Of a stretch of DNA of 64,000 nucleotides, positions 47,983 through 59,665 are shown piece after piece. The stretch is from contig JAJEKV010000016.1 of NCBI GenBank assembly GCA_021234155.1, positions 21,269,863 to 21,333,862 on the forward strand, given 5' to 3'. Every line of letters begins with the position of its first letter. The first letter of the stretch is position 1. The notes beneath the pieces are model-generated. The model had not been told where the DNA came from and did not search any database. It saw only the letters and a program-made list of their open reading frames with translations. Position numbers and translations under genes: made by a program. This DNA is from Isoetes taiwanensis (Eukaryota; Streptophyta; Lycopodiopsida; Isoetales; Isoetaceae).

Positions 47983-49045
47983 AAGGAAGGAAGGAAGGAA
48001 GGAAGGTACTTTTATCGTCCACGGAGACCAATCGGTCTATGGGACCCAATACAAAAACACAGCAAGCGGATTACTGCCCGGATTAAAAAACCCCCGCCGA
48101 AGGGTTTTCGAGGAAAACCGTGGCGACAATCAGCCTGCCGACAAAGCGTACTAATCATATAAAATGCGAGAAACATCCCAATATATCTGATCATGCACCA
48201 CCCCGTAGTGCCTAGTCGGTGACTGCCAGGGGGGCAAAGGTGACCTCATGAGGTCCGGTACCTCTGGATGTATGACCCCGGGGCACGCGTCTTGGCGGTG
48301 TGTTCATCGGCAAATGCAAGGGCACGTCGGCCGCGTACTAAGGGGCGTGATCCGCCCGGATCGGTGATCGGCCGGGCAACTGGAAAGTGTGAGACTCATC
48401 CTCAATGGCACCCGTTTGACAAAGCACCGACAGAGCCCTGCCCCGGCGGCTCCCCAATCCATTTGCCCGCCTCGATGCGAAGATGGTGGGCACTCGTGCG
48501 TAATGGAGGCAATGAGTCTCAAGGCTTTTCGTGGGCATTTGGGAACGCAGGGGTAGAGCCGTGGGCCCCGGGCTAACACGGGTTGATGTGCTCCTTGTAA
48601 TGGGCCATTTTGACCTGCTCTAGAGCAATGGGGTCCCGTGAGCTTGCCAAGGAAACAAGCATCTAGGTACTCCCCGCAGTCGCCACGATCGGGTCGGCCG
48701 CGCTTCAGTATGCACGACTCAGGCTCTCGCGACGTTCCATCTGGCGAACCAGCGTCTCTCTTACCCCTCCAACAAGGCCCTAAGCGGCTGCGGACTCATG
48801 GCCACGTGTAAGCCGGGGGGAGCCGAGCATCACCCATAGTAACCACTTTTCAAAATAGGCGATGTGTCTATCAAGGGCTGCTGAAGCGCAAGAATCCGGT
48901 TTCGCAGCGAGAATCTGATAGGGGACTGAAGGTTTCACCCCAAGTGCCCGTGCCAAAAATGCCTTCTGCACCTGCTCCAAGTCATTCCAGGTCGCCAAAG
49001 AGACGACCGGGCCCCAAACCTCGACCCCGTACAGAAGGACGAAAG
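47983..49045 (-). mobile_element. LINE-A copy 2, 3' end
   Basis: Minus-strand 5'-truncated LINE of the same family as 14.3-15.1 kb. It reads, from 49049, FVLLYGVEVWGPVVSLATWN then LARALGVKPSVPYQIL (post-reverse-transcriptase block), a long GC-rich stretch, the zinc-binding end (RLIASI and related pieces near 48500-48400), and a 3' UTR whose tttcctcgaaaacccttcgg / gggttttttaatccgggcag matches copy 1. The tail is (CTTC)n, seen as gaaggaaggaagg at 47983-48006, unlike the (CATTCT)n tail of copy 1. GC content is much higher than in the flanks. Confidence 0.75.
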
Positions 49046-50875
49046 CCAAAAAGTTTATTAATCAGATAAAACGTACAAAATTTAGAACAACATATGTCTC
49101 ATCTAACCGTGTAAGCACAAAAAGATGCCACAGGAGCACGAGCCTGGAGCACAATGTACTTACTCCAGAATAGGAGACTAATGATAAGAATCAATTCGAA
49201 GATACTGAATCCATATGTGTTCCATCATTTCTGATTCAAGGGAGGAACACTCGTAGGCTGTCAATATCTTTTTCTGGGCCACCATAATAACATTGCGTGC
49301 AGAAGAATTAATGCCATGAAAGATGTGGTGTCTGCGACGCTCCCATATCGACCATAGGAGCCAACCGGAACCAAGATGGAATGCCCTTTATTTAGCTGGA
49401 GGCCATGCGTTGGGATAGGACGCTAAGAGGATGCATCGGCAGTCCAATGTCTTTGTTAAACAAACCACAGCGGGACCATCTTTGGTTGAACCTCAGGACA
49501 ATCAAAGATACAATGCTCAAGAGTCTCAACGTCCGAAAGACAGAGTGGGCATACTGCAGATATGCGAGGATCATAGCGATGTCAGAAGGCATTAACCCGC
49601 AGGCACCTGTGGATAACCTGCCACCACAGTACAGAGACTTTAGGGTGGAGCAACCTATCCCAAAGCCATCGTCATGTACGACACAAAGTGGGCTGTGGAA
49701 CCTGTAGGTGCCACCCATCTGGCAACTGGAGGTGCTGTGGTGCTAAAAGAAGGCGATATACTGATCTAACAAAGTGCTTGCCTTTGTGAATATTTTCATG
49801 ACAGTCCCATGGCACCCTTTCAGCAACACCAACTTGCACTTTAAGAGGTAAATTTTCTGCGATCTTCTCCCATAGAGATACATCCCAACGAAAGAGCAGG
49901 AACTTTGCCTGAAATTCAGGCCAAGACAGTAGGCGACCCGCCTCATACCATGCTTGAATAGAGACAACACCTGCAAGAACACATCGTCTCTGTGTAAGGG
50001 GATGAACCGATGCTGCCAATGGAGGTGCTGAGGGGTCTGGAGGCAGTGGTGCCCACTTCCATGGAGTCTCCAATAGGGTATGGATAGAGGGGCATGGCCA
50101 AAAAGGATGCCTGACCGCCTCCCATGCTGTCGACAAGCCACGAAAAAATGGAGAAGCACTTAGAAAAGGCTGCAGAGTCTGAAATAAAGCCCAAGGTAAA
50201 CTGGTTTGACAGCCTTCTTGCCTAGAGGGATACAGTGACCAAGAGCTTGTCTAAGAAGGCGTGAACCAGGAGAGTCATCCTCACCATTCAGGAGTCTCCA
50301 AATGAACTTTGAAATAAGCACTTTGCTCTACAGTAAGAAGTCCATCATACCCAGACCACCTGCCCATTTTGGAAGGATGCACTTTGACCAAGCCACCTTA
50401 ACCACAGCACCTTCCTCAGTACCTACCCAAATAAAGTTCCAAACTATTGCAATGAGCTAGCAGTAAGGATGCCATATAAACATAGGTACTACTAAGGACT
50501 GACTTGGCCACTGTAATACGACCCGCAAGAGACAACTTAGCGGTGGACCACCAGAACAAGTGCTTCTCCAAACCCTTAATGATCTCCTCCCATGCAGCTC
50601 CCATAGTAACATGGATGCCAACTGGAATCCCCAATAACTTGATGGCTTGTCCATGCGCAAGTAATTTCCATGGATAATCGTGAACACATGCCGGAGCCGG
50701 ATTATCCAGTGTCCATAAAGCTGTACACTTCTGCCACCCCACAAGGACACCGGAAGCCAGTGAAAAAGTATCTAAGAGCATTTTGGCAGCAGCAAGATTC
50801 TCAGCAGTGGCGATGAGGAAGAGGAATGTGTCGTCTGCATATTGGTTGAGTTTTCTGGGTAAAAACAACAAATTT
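49036..50875 (-). mobile_element. LINE-B copy 2: reverse transcriptase to 3' end
   Basis: Minus strand. 50871-50416 carries the reverse-transcriptase active site NQYADDTFLFL and the downstream block (LAHGQAIKLLGIPVGIHVTM, then WWSTAKLSLAGRITVAKSVL). 50415-50220 gives WAGGLGMMDFLL and the SKFIWRLLNGEDDSPG segment in a shifted frame. 50136-49672 gives SLWEKIAENLPLKVQVGVAE, and about 49650-49440 the zf-RVT module (LWWQVIHRCLRVN, then CPLCLSDVETLEHCIFDC). The 3' UTR ends in the conserved aataaactttttggctttcgtcc at about 49060-49036. 5'-truncated and frameshifted. Confidence 0.85.
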
Positions 50876-53555
50876 CATGGCGGATTTGGTAGGGCTTCAC
50901 ACTCTACTAGTTGATTAAAACATGATTTGCACAACACCAAATCATACTCTTTGCCTAGCTGATCATTCTCAGCATGCCCTTTGTCCTGCATCATTGTAGT
51001 GCAATAAGCTATTATGAAGATATCGAACAGATGATGTTATCTTAGCCGTGTTTTGTGTCCGGGGAGGGGGGAGGAAATCAAACTTTTTGTTTTAGTGTGT
51101 TATGGGATTTGTGCTATATTTAATGGTTTATATGTTATTCATAAACTTGCCAATATTGTTTTGTATTTTTGGGTTGCCCCTAGGGGAGCAAGTCCTCGTC
51201 CATGTGGGTTTATGGCATATCCAGGTATATGCCACTATATGCCAGGAATATGCCAATGACTGCTTCAAACTTGCTATTGGGTGTAAACTGGCGGTGGCCG
51301 CTATTGTTGGGCAGCCACTTTCGAAACCGGCTAACCGGTTTGTGGTCGATGCTCTGGCTTTGTTGTGGGCTGTTGCACAATCGGTTTCTGCGGGAAAATG
51401 TGATTTTGGGTCATTTTCTTGGTCTCTTGCCATTGCTCCAGTGGCATAGCTTGAGCAGCACATCCATTTGTTGTTGCGAAAATTTTGCATCGGGTGCTTT
51501 CCATCACGATAGCCATTCTGTCGTTCTGTGCTATACTGAGTAGTTTAAGGAACTGGAAAGGCCGATGAGCTTCATTTATCCATTTTGAAGCTTCCCTTCT
51601 GTGATTTTTGTGGTGTACAATCGAAGTTCTGGCATTATTATGTGCTCCATCTGAGTAGAGTTTTAGCTGCGTTTGCCCTCGATGGGGCCATCGTCAATGG
51701 CTATGGTTAGGGTTTAGTTGCAGCTCTCAGGTACTCCAATTTCTATTCGATTGAGCTCGGACGTTCCATTATCTATATTTTGCTTCATTTTGCTCTTGAT
51801 CTTCTTCAGCGGTCTGAAATGAGTGCTTTGCATCAGGGTTTAGTGATCTACATCGGATTTGGAATCCTTCAAGAGCCTACACTACAAGGGTATTTTAGCT
51901 ATTAGATTTTAGAATTCTTTTCCAGTGCGTCCGTTGGGCTGGGTTATGGCAATGATCCAGTTCTGAGCTACTTTAAGATTCTGTTTTATTTTGCGATTCT
52001 TGATCTTCTTCAGGATTTTGAGACCGGTGCTTGTATCAGCCTTTGGTCGGGCGGTGGTGATTGTTGGGGTCATTTAAATTTTCCTTTGTTCACTGCTAGT
52101 TTTAAGGCATGAAGCATGTATTTGTTGTCAGGAGAATGCATAACTTACCAATTTGCTTGATCTTATTCAAATAGCCTTGAACACCGATCTAGAATTTAGA
52201 ATGAATTTTCCTTTTAATCCATTTTAGGGCATGCAGATGTGGAACTGGGCTGGAGTCTACTGCATTGATGGATGACTTATTAGAGTCTTTTCACATCGGG
52301 AAGCTTAACAGCGGACAAAATTTACCTGTGGTAAACATGAGTTTGAATATAATTTTCCTTTTTCTGGCCAATGATGCAGATGATGCTTTTGATGTTGAAT
52401 CTTCAAGAAGACGACACTGAAGATTTTGATGCATGTGTTCAGGTGCCTGGCCGGTCCATTATGGGAACCAGAATAGCTCTATATTGCACAAACAATTATA
52501 CGGTTATGTTATGCCTCCACCTCGCCACCATGATCAAATATCTATTTCTTTCTTTAACCCACGAGAAGACTTGTGTTTTTTAAGCACTTGGATTTGATTC
52601 CAAGGCATTTTCTTGATGCTACCAGAACTTCCATAGTAGCGAGTTTTTCATCAATGATTTGAAGATAACAGAGTTTTTCACCAGTGTTTCCAAGATTTAT
52701 CCTTTATTCTTCAGGTTGATCCTTGCTTCAGACGGAAAAGAGCAGCTCTTTATCTACTTCTCACAAAAGCTAACATTTTTATTTTCCAGTGAGTTTTGCT
52801 TATACAGATTTTTGCACTTGGTATTTTCAGGAGGAGTATTCTGTTGCAGTGGTACACATCTTAGCCTTCTCTGATTATGGTGTATTCTAGAGAAGGTTTT
52901 TCCAGAGCTTCTGTTCCTAGTTCAAAGATGGGGATTGTATTTCCTTATGATTGCAGCTTGCTGCTCCTATTTCTTGTGTCTCAGATTGGTATTTTGCCAA
53001 TTATTTTTGGATCAGGGGTGCAGATGCAGGTGTAGATGCCAGAATGATCTGAACAATTCTTATATAGGTTAGTCCAATTTGAAAATTCTATTATTTTATG
53101 TTGATTTGCTCTTCAAACAAAAGCTTGGATTGTGACTTGCAATTTTTGGAGTTTTTTATATGATTATAATTTGCTTTATAGTTCCTTTCTGGCGCTAGAT
53201 GCTATTCTCTAAGAGGTAGAACATGACGAGATACAATTTCTATGGTATGGATGTGCATTCTATGTGCCATTATTTCATCATAAGCTACAGCAGAATAAAG
53301 CTTTGGGTCTTAAATTCTTGTTATTGTTAGAAACATGAGAAAGGTATTTATATTTATTTATTGGTGCATCATGTAGTGTATATCTTACCTGCTAGAATCA
53401 GAGCTTGATTCTTTTACTAGACAGATAAACTGTATAAGATAGTGTAGTGAGGTGCATCTTGGATATGTTTTAGTGTTTATACTTTTGTAACAATTGATTA
53501 TCTTTCGTGTATCAGTAATTTATTCAAGTCTTGCTTTACCTTATATTGTGAAGTG
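50876..53555. other. Mostly non-coding; one dispersed repeat and an exon-like fragment
   Basis: 51165-51375 is a dispersed repeat (listed separately). 51550-53500 is T-rich and intron-like. At about 52243-52320 (+) GLESTALMDDLLESFHIGKL is readable up to CCTGTG/GTAAAC, and looks like an exon of an unrecognised gene with no clear partner exons. Confidence 0.35.
51165..51375 (+). repeat. Dispersed repeat shared with 61750-61900
   Basis: tttttgggttgcccctaggg through catgtgggttta, ggcatatcc and an aggtatatgcc/atatgccaggaatatgcc cluster, then aaaccggctaaccggtt. The same order is found at 61760-61885 (tttttgggttgcccctggca ... gctaaccggtt). Confidence 0.75.
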
Positions 53556-53556
53556 C

Positions 53557-54460
53557 AGGCCGTGATCATGCAAGCAAAATACTGTTTGGCGATAAAGTGA
53601 GCAAATGGGAATGCAAATCCAATTCTGGCGGCTTGCACATTTGCCTGCTTTGGAGGATGTGATGCCGTTTAATCCTCGTTCTCTATTGCTTGATTTGGTC
53701 CCTATAAATTGTGGAGTTCCCGAGTTGTTGCTTATCCAAGTAAGGTTTTAATTTTCCATCTAGTGGAGTAAGTGGCAGGAAAGAGAAAGAAATGTGTGTA
53801 TGAACGCCAAGATATGTCTTTAGTCACATGTTTGATGATCTTCACTAGATTATGGAAACTGCATGTAAAGAAATTTACATGTGGACATATAACCATTGGA
53901 GTTGCAAGGCAGCATCAAATAACAATTGGAGAAGTTGATGCTGCTTTTATGAATGCATGCCGCAACATGATAGATCTGAGTTGATGGCTAAAGATCCACC
54001 ACCACCAAAGTTTGAGCACTTAGAATACAGAAGACCACCTCCAAAAGATAATGCAGTCCAGCCTGAGTACCCTCCCTTAGCAGTTAAGAAACTTCATTTG
54101 ACATGTTGAAGAAGATAAAAAACAAGGCTGCCAAAACAGGTGATGATCAGAAGGAGACTTATTCGACATTTGTAAGTCTGACAGCACACTTGTGGAAGTG
54201 CATAACCATTGTCAGGGGGTAGAAGATGTTGAAACAAAATTGCTTGTTGTTGCCAATGGAAGGAAAAGGTTGGAGCCCCCCCATGCCTGATGAATATTTT
54301 GGTAATGTTATTTTCCATTCTTGCACATGTGTGGCTGCAAGAGATCTTGTGAAACAGCCATTGTCTTTTGCTTATGGACTTCTTCACAAAGTGATCAAAC
54401 GTATCAACAATGATTGCATGCGATCTGCCTTGGGTTTCGTTGAATGGAGTAGGGAAGGAA
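53557..54460 (+). pseudogene. BAHD acyltransferase (HCT-like) pseudogene
   Basis: Relic of a BAHD acyl-CoA transferase, the family that includes hydroxycinnamoyl-CoA shikimate transferase. Readable pieces in order: LPALEDVMPFNPRSLLLDLV; ITIGVARQHQITIGEVDAAF, where the catalytic HxxxDG reads HQITIGE, so His is kept but Asp is lost; PPPPKFEHLEYRRPPP; TYSTFVSLTAHLWKC; ETKLLVVANGRKRLEPPMPD; YFGNVIFHSCTCVAARDLV. The C-terminal DFGWG motif is absent; sequence diverges after 54445. Several frameshifts. No introns are needed to connect the pieces after 53770, but a gap remains before that point. Confidence 0.75.
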
Positions 54461-55944
54461 TAAACCAGAGGATTCGGCAGCGGATTTGGTCCAGAATATG
54501 GGGTCTTTGCTGGAGCATCGACCTGCAGAGAATGTGGAAGTCTAGCAGAGAAGGCTTGGGTGCCATGTCCAAAGTAGTTGGGTTCTGACAGCCAAATAAA
54601 GAGAGCACCCATTTGCTGAAGCTGTTGGCATAACCCAGCCCCAAACCACACAACCAATTTTTATATTCGTCATTTTGCAATTTGGGCTCTTCACCTTTTG
54701 CAGCAGCTAAGCCATTTCCTTTCCCAATTTTTACATTACTGATCTTCTCTTACTGCCCATTACTTTGGGTTCCCTAAAACTGGCGGCGAGTCCTGCAAAC
54801 AAAAAAGCTTCAAAAATGGGTCGAGTTCATGTGTTTTGGCCCCCAGAATCTAAAAAGTGATGCATCAAATCCATGCAAATCCATGCACTACAATGACATG
54901 TTTTTTGTTTCACAGGTTGCAAACTCTCAATTGGCAAAAGAGTTAACCATGTTCGGCGACATCGACACTGCATCCAAGACGCTACATGTCAGAATGGTAG
55001 GAGCATTGCTTGACAAATTTCTCGATTACCCATCAGGAGGCGCAGTAGCTACAATAAAGACAGATCCTCGATCATTGTGCTAAAGCGTACTAAAGAGTTC
55101 GAGATCAGCCATGGACTCCAAATCATTGCCTTCGACAGGGCCTAGGCTCAGAACACGACCCATAACTATTGAGCAACAAAAGACATGCCTTCGCATTTCT
55201 AAGCATTGCAACTTCCATGTATTTCATGCTATTAAATTCTAGGCAACCTTCTTCAATTTAAAATATGGAGTTCTTCCTTCATACCCTGAACAAAATTGAC
55301 ATGCAAAACAATTCACAATTCCTAAGTTCTTTTGGATTGTTCATATATTGTTTCGCATATTATCAAGTATTCTATTGTCTTGATGTAGCAATTTGAATTG
55401 ATTGTCAAAACATGACTTTGAACTATGATTTAAGCCACTTCACCCCTCGGCCATGGAGGCCAACCCTCCGTGCGCAGCACCTTGTTATTTCTTTTTTGTT
55501 TTCTAGATTCTAATAGTCACTTTTGGATCAGGGTTTGCTATCGTGGCCATTGGGTTATGGAAGTTCAAATCTCTTCTTTTAAGTAATCATAGAGAGTGAA
55601 TCTTTGTAATCCAGGGAGGGCATTGATCAAAAATTTCAATAAGCATCAAGCTGGACTTTGTAGAAATTAACACTTTAATAAATTCCCTTCTGTAATTGAG
55701 TACGTGAAGAGAAACGTTCGCAACGCCACGAGAAATTTCTTGTATTCTCTAAGTGCATTTACATTTCACAAAGATACTAGACAAGGGTGAGTGTTTGATG
55801 GTTACTTTGCGTTACAACATAAAAATTTCCCTATGTGATTGACTTTCTTACACACAAGGAGTCAGGAAACAATGCCGTCGCAATAAATTTTTTGTATAAA
55901 TAATTCACCTTGTTAATTATTTCACATAGAATTTGGTCAATACT
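54461..55944. other. Unassigned region upstream of the second gag
   Basis: 54829-55083 (+) has an open frame with SQLAKELTMFGDIDTASKTL and HVRMVGALLDKFLDYPSGGA after a 'gtttcacag' acceptor-like site. It is coding-like but not recognised. The region lies where the pre-gag ORFs of the histone-bearing element would be, but I see no H3 fold here. Confidence 0.3.
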
Positions 55945-56715
55945 TGCAGCTAGGAACCGGTTCAGGGTCTCAAGGCCAAGGCCGGCAGCACCAGTGGCAA
56001 CCTAGGAACTTGTTCGGCCGGGTACACGACGACGAACAAGACATGACAGTTGAAACAGTGAATGCAAGGTTGGCTCAGATGAGGAATCAGATGCAGCAGT
56101 TACTACAGTAGGCAACACCACTAATGCATGCCCAAGAGTATGGACCTCCACCACCACCTCCACCACCTGTGGGAGGTATTGACGAAGCTCCTCATCCGGA
56201 AAGGGAGGAAAATCAGGCTGCAGAGAAGGATAGAAAGAGGAAAAGAAGAGGCAGGAGGAGTCCATCCCCTTCCAGCTCTAGCAAATCAGAGACCTCAGAC
56301 AGTGAATCCGGCAGTAGCCCCGACAGTGAATCAGACACATCACAGGGCAGAAACAAGAACAGAAAGATAGATGACTACCAAAAGAAGGTAGACAGTGCAA
56401 TGAGCAATGTCTGGAAGACAAGAAAGCTGGGATAGTTCTCAGGTAAGGACAGGTCAGGTATGGAGGCCGAAGCATGGCTGGATGAGATGGAAGAATTCGG
56501 AAACTCTTATGGGATGAAGGATAAGGACGTAGGTAAAGTGGCAACGGCAAACTTGATAGGGCCAGCCAGAATATGGTGGAAAGGATACGCAAAGTCCAAC
56601 AAGCTAAGAAGAAACAATTGCAAGTTCAAGACTTTCAGCAAGGCATTCCGCAAGCACTACGTGCCGAGATCCCACACGAGTAGGCAGATACAGCAGTTTT
56701 ACAGGCTGGATCAGG
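55945..56715 (+). pseudogene. Second gag copy of the histone-bearing retroelement family
   Basis: Starts after 'caatacttgcag' with GSGSQGQGRQHQWQPRNLFG, parallel to the 42.75-kb gag. It has a stop at 56109 (TAG where the other copy has TGG, Q-W-AT) and another at 56431 (TAG where the other has CAG, KLGQFSG). The capsid core reads EAWLDEMEEFGNSYGMKDKD, LIGPARIWWKGYAKSNK and SKAFRKHYVPRSHTSR, and ends abruptly after YRLDQ at about 56715. No protease or reverse transcriptase follows. Confidence 0.85.
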
Positions 56716-57126
56716 TAGCAAAATGTCATTTGAAAGTAGGGATAAAAGGCCATCTTCATGGTGCAACTATTGATTATTGACCTACACACAGAGAAGGGAG
56801 CTAAATCTATACAAGAAAGCGTTGGCCACTAAAGCTTATTTTTTACAAGACGGTTTTGCGGCGGTCGAAGGGTTTTTTGAAGTAGGAGTGTGTATGCTAG
56901 TGAAAATTTTCAAACAGAAATGTCACCTCATGTAGAAGTTAGTTCAGGAATACATTGGATGTACCCCAAGACAAAACAAATAACCAGTCTTCTTGACCCA
57001 TCAAATAGGTGCCGCTAAGAAGTGGACTTGCACCAACTCTAAAAAGAAACCAAATAACCTTGTATAAGCAAGCACACATAGCTAAGCATCTAAGCCATGG
57101 GACAAAAAACAGTCAACGGCATCTAA
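56716..57126. other. No supportable gene
   Basis: AT-rich sequence with no recognised motif; left flank of the Tourist-like MITE. Confidence 0.4.
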
Positions 57127-57322
57127 GGGTGCTTTCCCATGAGATTGGTGACCTGAAAATCTGAATCCAGGTCAAAAACCTGAGCGTTAAGAAATGCTTG
57201 ATGATTACTTTTGATTCAGGTCAAAAACCTGAGTCTTTGAGGTTGAGGTGCTCATGGAACCTGCATGTCTTGATCTGGACCACAAGAAAATCTTGAGGTC
57301 GAAGGCTCATGGGAAAGCACCC
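57127..57322. mobile_element. 196-bp Tourist-like MITE with TAA target duplication
   Basis: 17-base perfect terminal inverted repeats (gggtgctttcccatgag at 57127-57143, ctcatgggaaagcaccc at 57306-57322), flanked on both sides by TAA (57124-57126 and 57323-57325). A 3-bp TWA-type duplication with G-rich ends fits the Tourist/PIF-Harbinger group. The interior repeats the phrase 'caggtcaaaaacctgag' twice. No coding capacity. Confidence 0.85.
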
Positions 57323-57684
57323 TAAGCCATGGCACAAAATTTTAGCTGCATCTATTCCTTGTTTAACACTCCCGGCTTTCTTATGCTGCCCATTATCATT
57401 TGCTGAACTAGTCTAATACAGAGCTTGGGGATGCAACACATTATCTCATCTAGTGAGCAGTATTTCTAAAAATAATGACGCAGACAGCAGACATCATTTT
57501 CTGCCCGCAGCATGAAACTGCTTGGCAGTTATGACCTCACATAAAAATCTGCTCAAACCTCACGAAAGCCATTCAGCTAGAGACAACCTAAATTTCAAAG
57601 CAGAAAAGGCACAACATATACACTGCTTACCTTTGATTCTTCTCCCTCTATCTCCCCGTTCGTTCTCGCCAAATCTATCTAAAT

Positions 57685-57966
57685 CTATTCGCCAAATTTA
57701 TCTGCTAGGTGAAACAATGCAAACAATCCTGTGGTGGGTGCTGATCTAGAGAGCAAATAGTTGGAGAAATCCAGATATTTCAAAGATTCAATCTTGCCTA
57801 GATATGCAAGAAATGCACTGGCCAATTGGGCAGGAATCTCTCCCATCAATATGTTGCTGTGAATAAAGCATGTGGTAGAAGCACACCTGCGTAGGCAGGC
57901 CAATCCTTTTAGGATCAAGGATCGGGCGGCTCCAAGAATCGAATTGTTTGTCTTCAGAAAATACAT
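57685..57966 (-). pseudogene. Leucine-rich-repeat fragment
   Basis: The minus-strand frame contains SNILMGEIPAQLASAFLAYL followed by GKIESLKYLDFSNYLL. This matches plant LRR receptor-like proteins (N.L.GEIP..L..L..L..LDLS.N.LSG). One to two repeats only, without kinase or signal peptide, so a decayed fragment. Confidence 0.65.
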
Positions 57967-58169
57967 GCTGGTTCAGAAACTGCAGGAACTACTTATAAAT
58001 TTATCCTCAATTATCTCCGCAGGTTCATGCAGTTGTTATGGTATTAGATCCACATACACAGATCTCCTTCTACCCACCTCCTTGCAGCAATCGCTCCAAT
58101 CGCTCCATGAGCTGAAGAGCAACCAAATCCACATTTCCTAAATAGTCATCATTTACATTCTGCCTTCAC

Positions 58170-58388
58170 AACATTTTGAGAATCAGGTTTCTTTAACCAT
58201 CGTTAGCTATCTTATACTTCTTTTGTTTTGCTGTTACTCATTTGAATAAGTTTCAGTTCATAGAGGATGAAGAGGTTGAGGTTACTCCTGTAGTAATCCT
58301 CTATGAAGTTTTGAAACATTGTACTCTGTACTTTTTATTATATAAAATATAAAAACTTCCTTTTCTCCAAAAAAAAAAAAAAAAAACG
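58170..58388 (+). mobile_element. Processed-transcript-like retroposon with 12-bp target duplication
   Basis: ttctgccttcac is present at 58158-58169 and 58389-58400. Between them is a 3'-UTR-like sequence (ending tttattatataaaatataaa ... ctcc) and a poly(A) tail of about 20. This is the signature of L1-mediated retroposition of a truncated transcript. Confidence 0.7.
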
Positions 58389-58400
58389 TTCTGCCTTCAC

Positions 58401-59665
58401 TTTTGTTCTAAAGAAACGTGTTCTGGTGCTTAAGAGTTTGGGAAAGAAGTTGTCTTTTTCCTGCAAGTGTTTGAAACCGTCAATACCTCAATTTGTGCAC
58501 AATTTTTCCCTTTCTAAATGGGTCAGGACTTTGAAATCCCAATCGCTGCTCAAGCAAGGTAAGGTTTACGCTGAGTTTGATTTAAAGCTTCCATTTTTTT
58601 GTTGCCCACGCTTGCCTCCCGGCCAATTTTCGCCCATGAAATTGGATTGGAATTCGACGCACCCTGTTACACAGTACACAGAGCATTCGAAATCCAGAGG
58701 ATTACTTTATTTTGATGCCAATGCAGTGTTTGGAGAGGCTTGAGAAGACGGCGAAGAATAATTGCCTTAAAGATGGCTTAATTAAGCACGAAGAGCACGA
58801 ATTTGAGCGAACCGGCGATTCCAGAGGCGCACTTCTAGCTATTTTCAACACTAAAAACATTAAGCACAAAAATTTCCAGACCTCAGTCCCAAGAACACCA
58901 AAAAAACCTGAAAACACCGAAACCGAACCTAAAACCCTGATTCCGGCCACTTTGGATCCCCTTCACCTTGTTGCATTCGACGAATTCCCATCGATCCCTA
59001 TTCACACCCTATTGTCCACGTGGAATTTTTTGCCCCTGTACATCTCATCTTTTTTTCGCCACATCACCAAAAAACAGCTCCCACAATTTTATATGATGGA
59101 GATAGCTGTCATAGGTTTGTATCATGGACTTTGTAGCCATGGCCCATGTCCATGAGGAGAAAAAGTATTAACACTCGGAACAAGAGAATTCTAGCGGACC
59201 AACACAATCTGTACAGAATTTCTACTGCTTTTTCATGTAAAACAAAAGCTATTTCAGTCACAAACAAAAGCTATAGTACAAAAAACAGTGAAACAACTAA
59301 CAACTAGACTTGATGCCCACCTGGTAACCCTCAATAATTGGAAGAAATCCCTCTTGTTAAACCTCTCCACAATATATATATATATATAGAACGCTTCTCA
59401 TCATATACAATGAGAGAACCAAAGATGCTTGCATGTAGATTTTCTTAGAAGAGACACGGTGTAGATAGACTCTTTTAACCCCAGCAAGCATGCCTTCTCC
59501 CATGCCTTGACTGCTTACGGAGCATGGACAATGACTAATTCCCTAAAGATGCCTGCATGTAGACTTTCTTAGAGAAAGACACAGTATGACTGAACTCTTT
59601 TGAAGCCAGCAAGCATGAGGTTTGCCTTCTTCCATGCCTTCACTGCTTAGAGCATGTACAATTGA
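58401..59665 (+). other. Two overlapping unrecognised open frames and gene flank
   Basis: 58426-58743 (105 residues, with LKLPFFCCPRLPPGQFSPMK) and 58712-59155 (147 residues, Lys/Pro/Thr-rich middle) overlap in different frames and show no known domain. A short (TA)n lies at 59372-59390. 59400-59660 contains two related segments of about 110 bases ('tgcctgcatgtagactttct', 'gcttgcatgtagattttctt'), a diverged tandem repeat. The 3' UTR of the next gene probably ends here. Confidence 0.3.
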
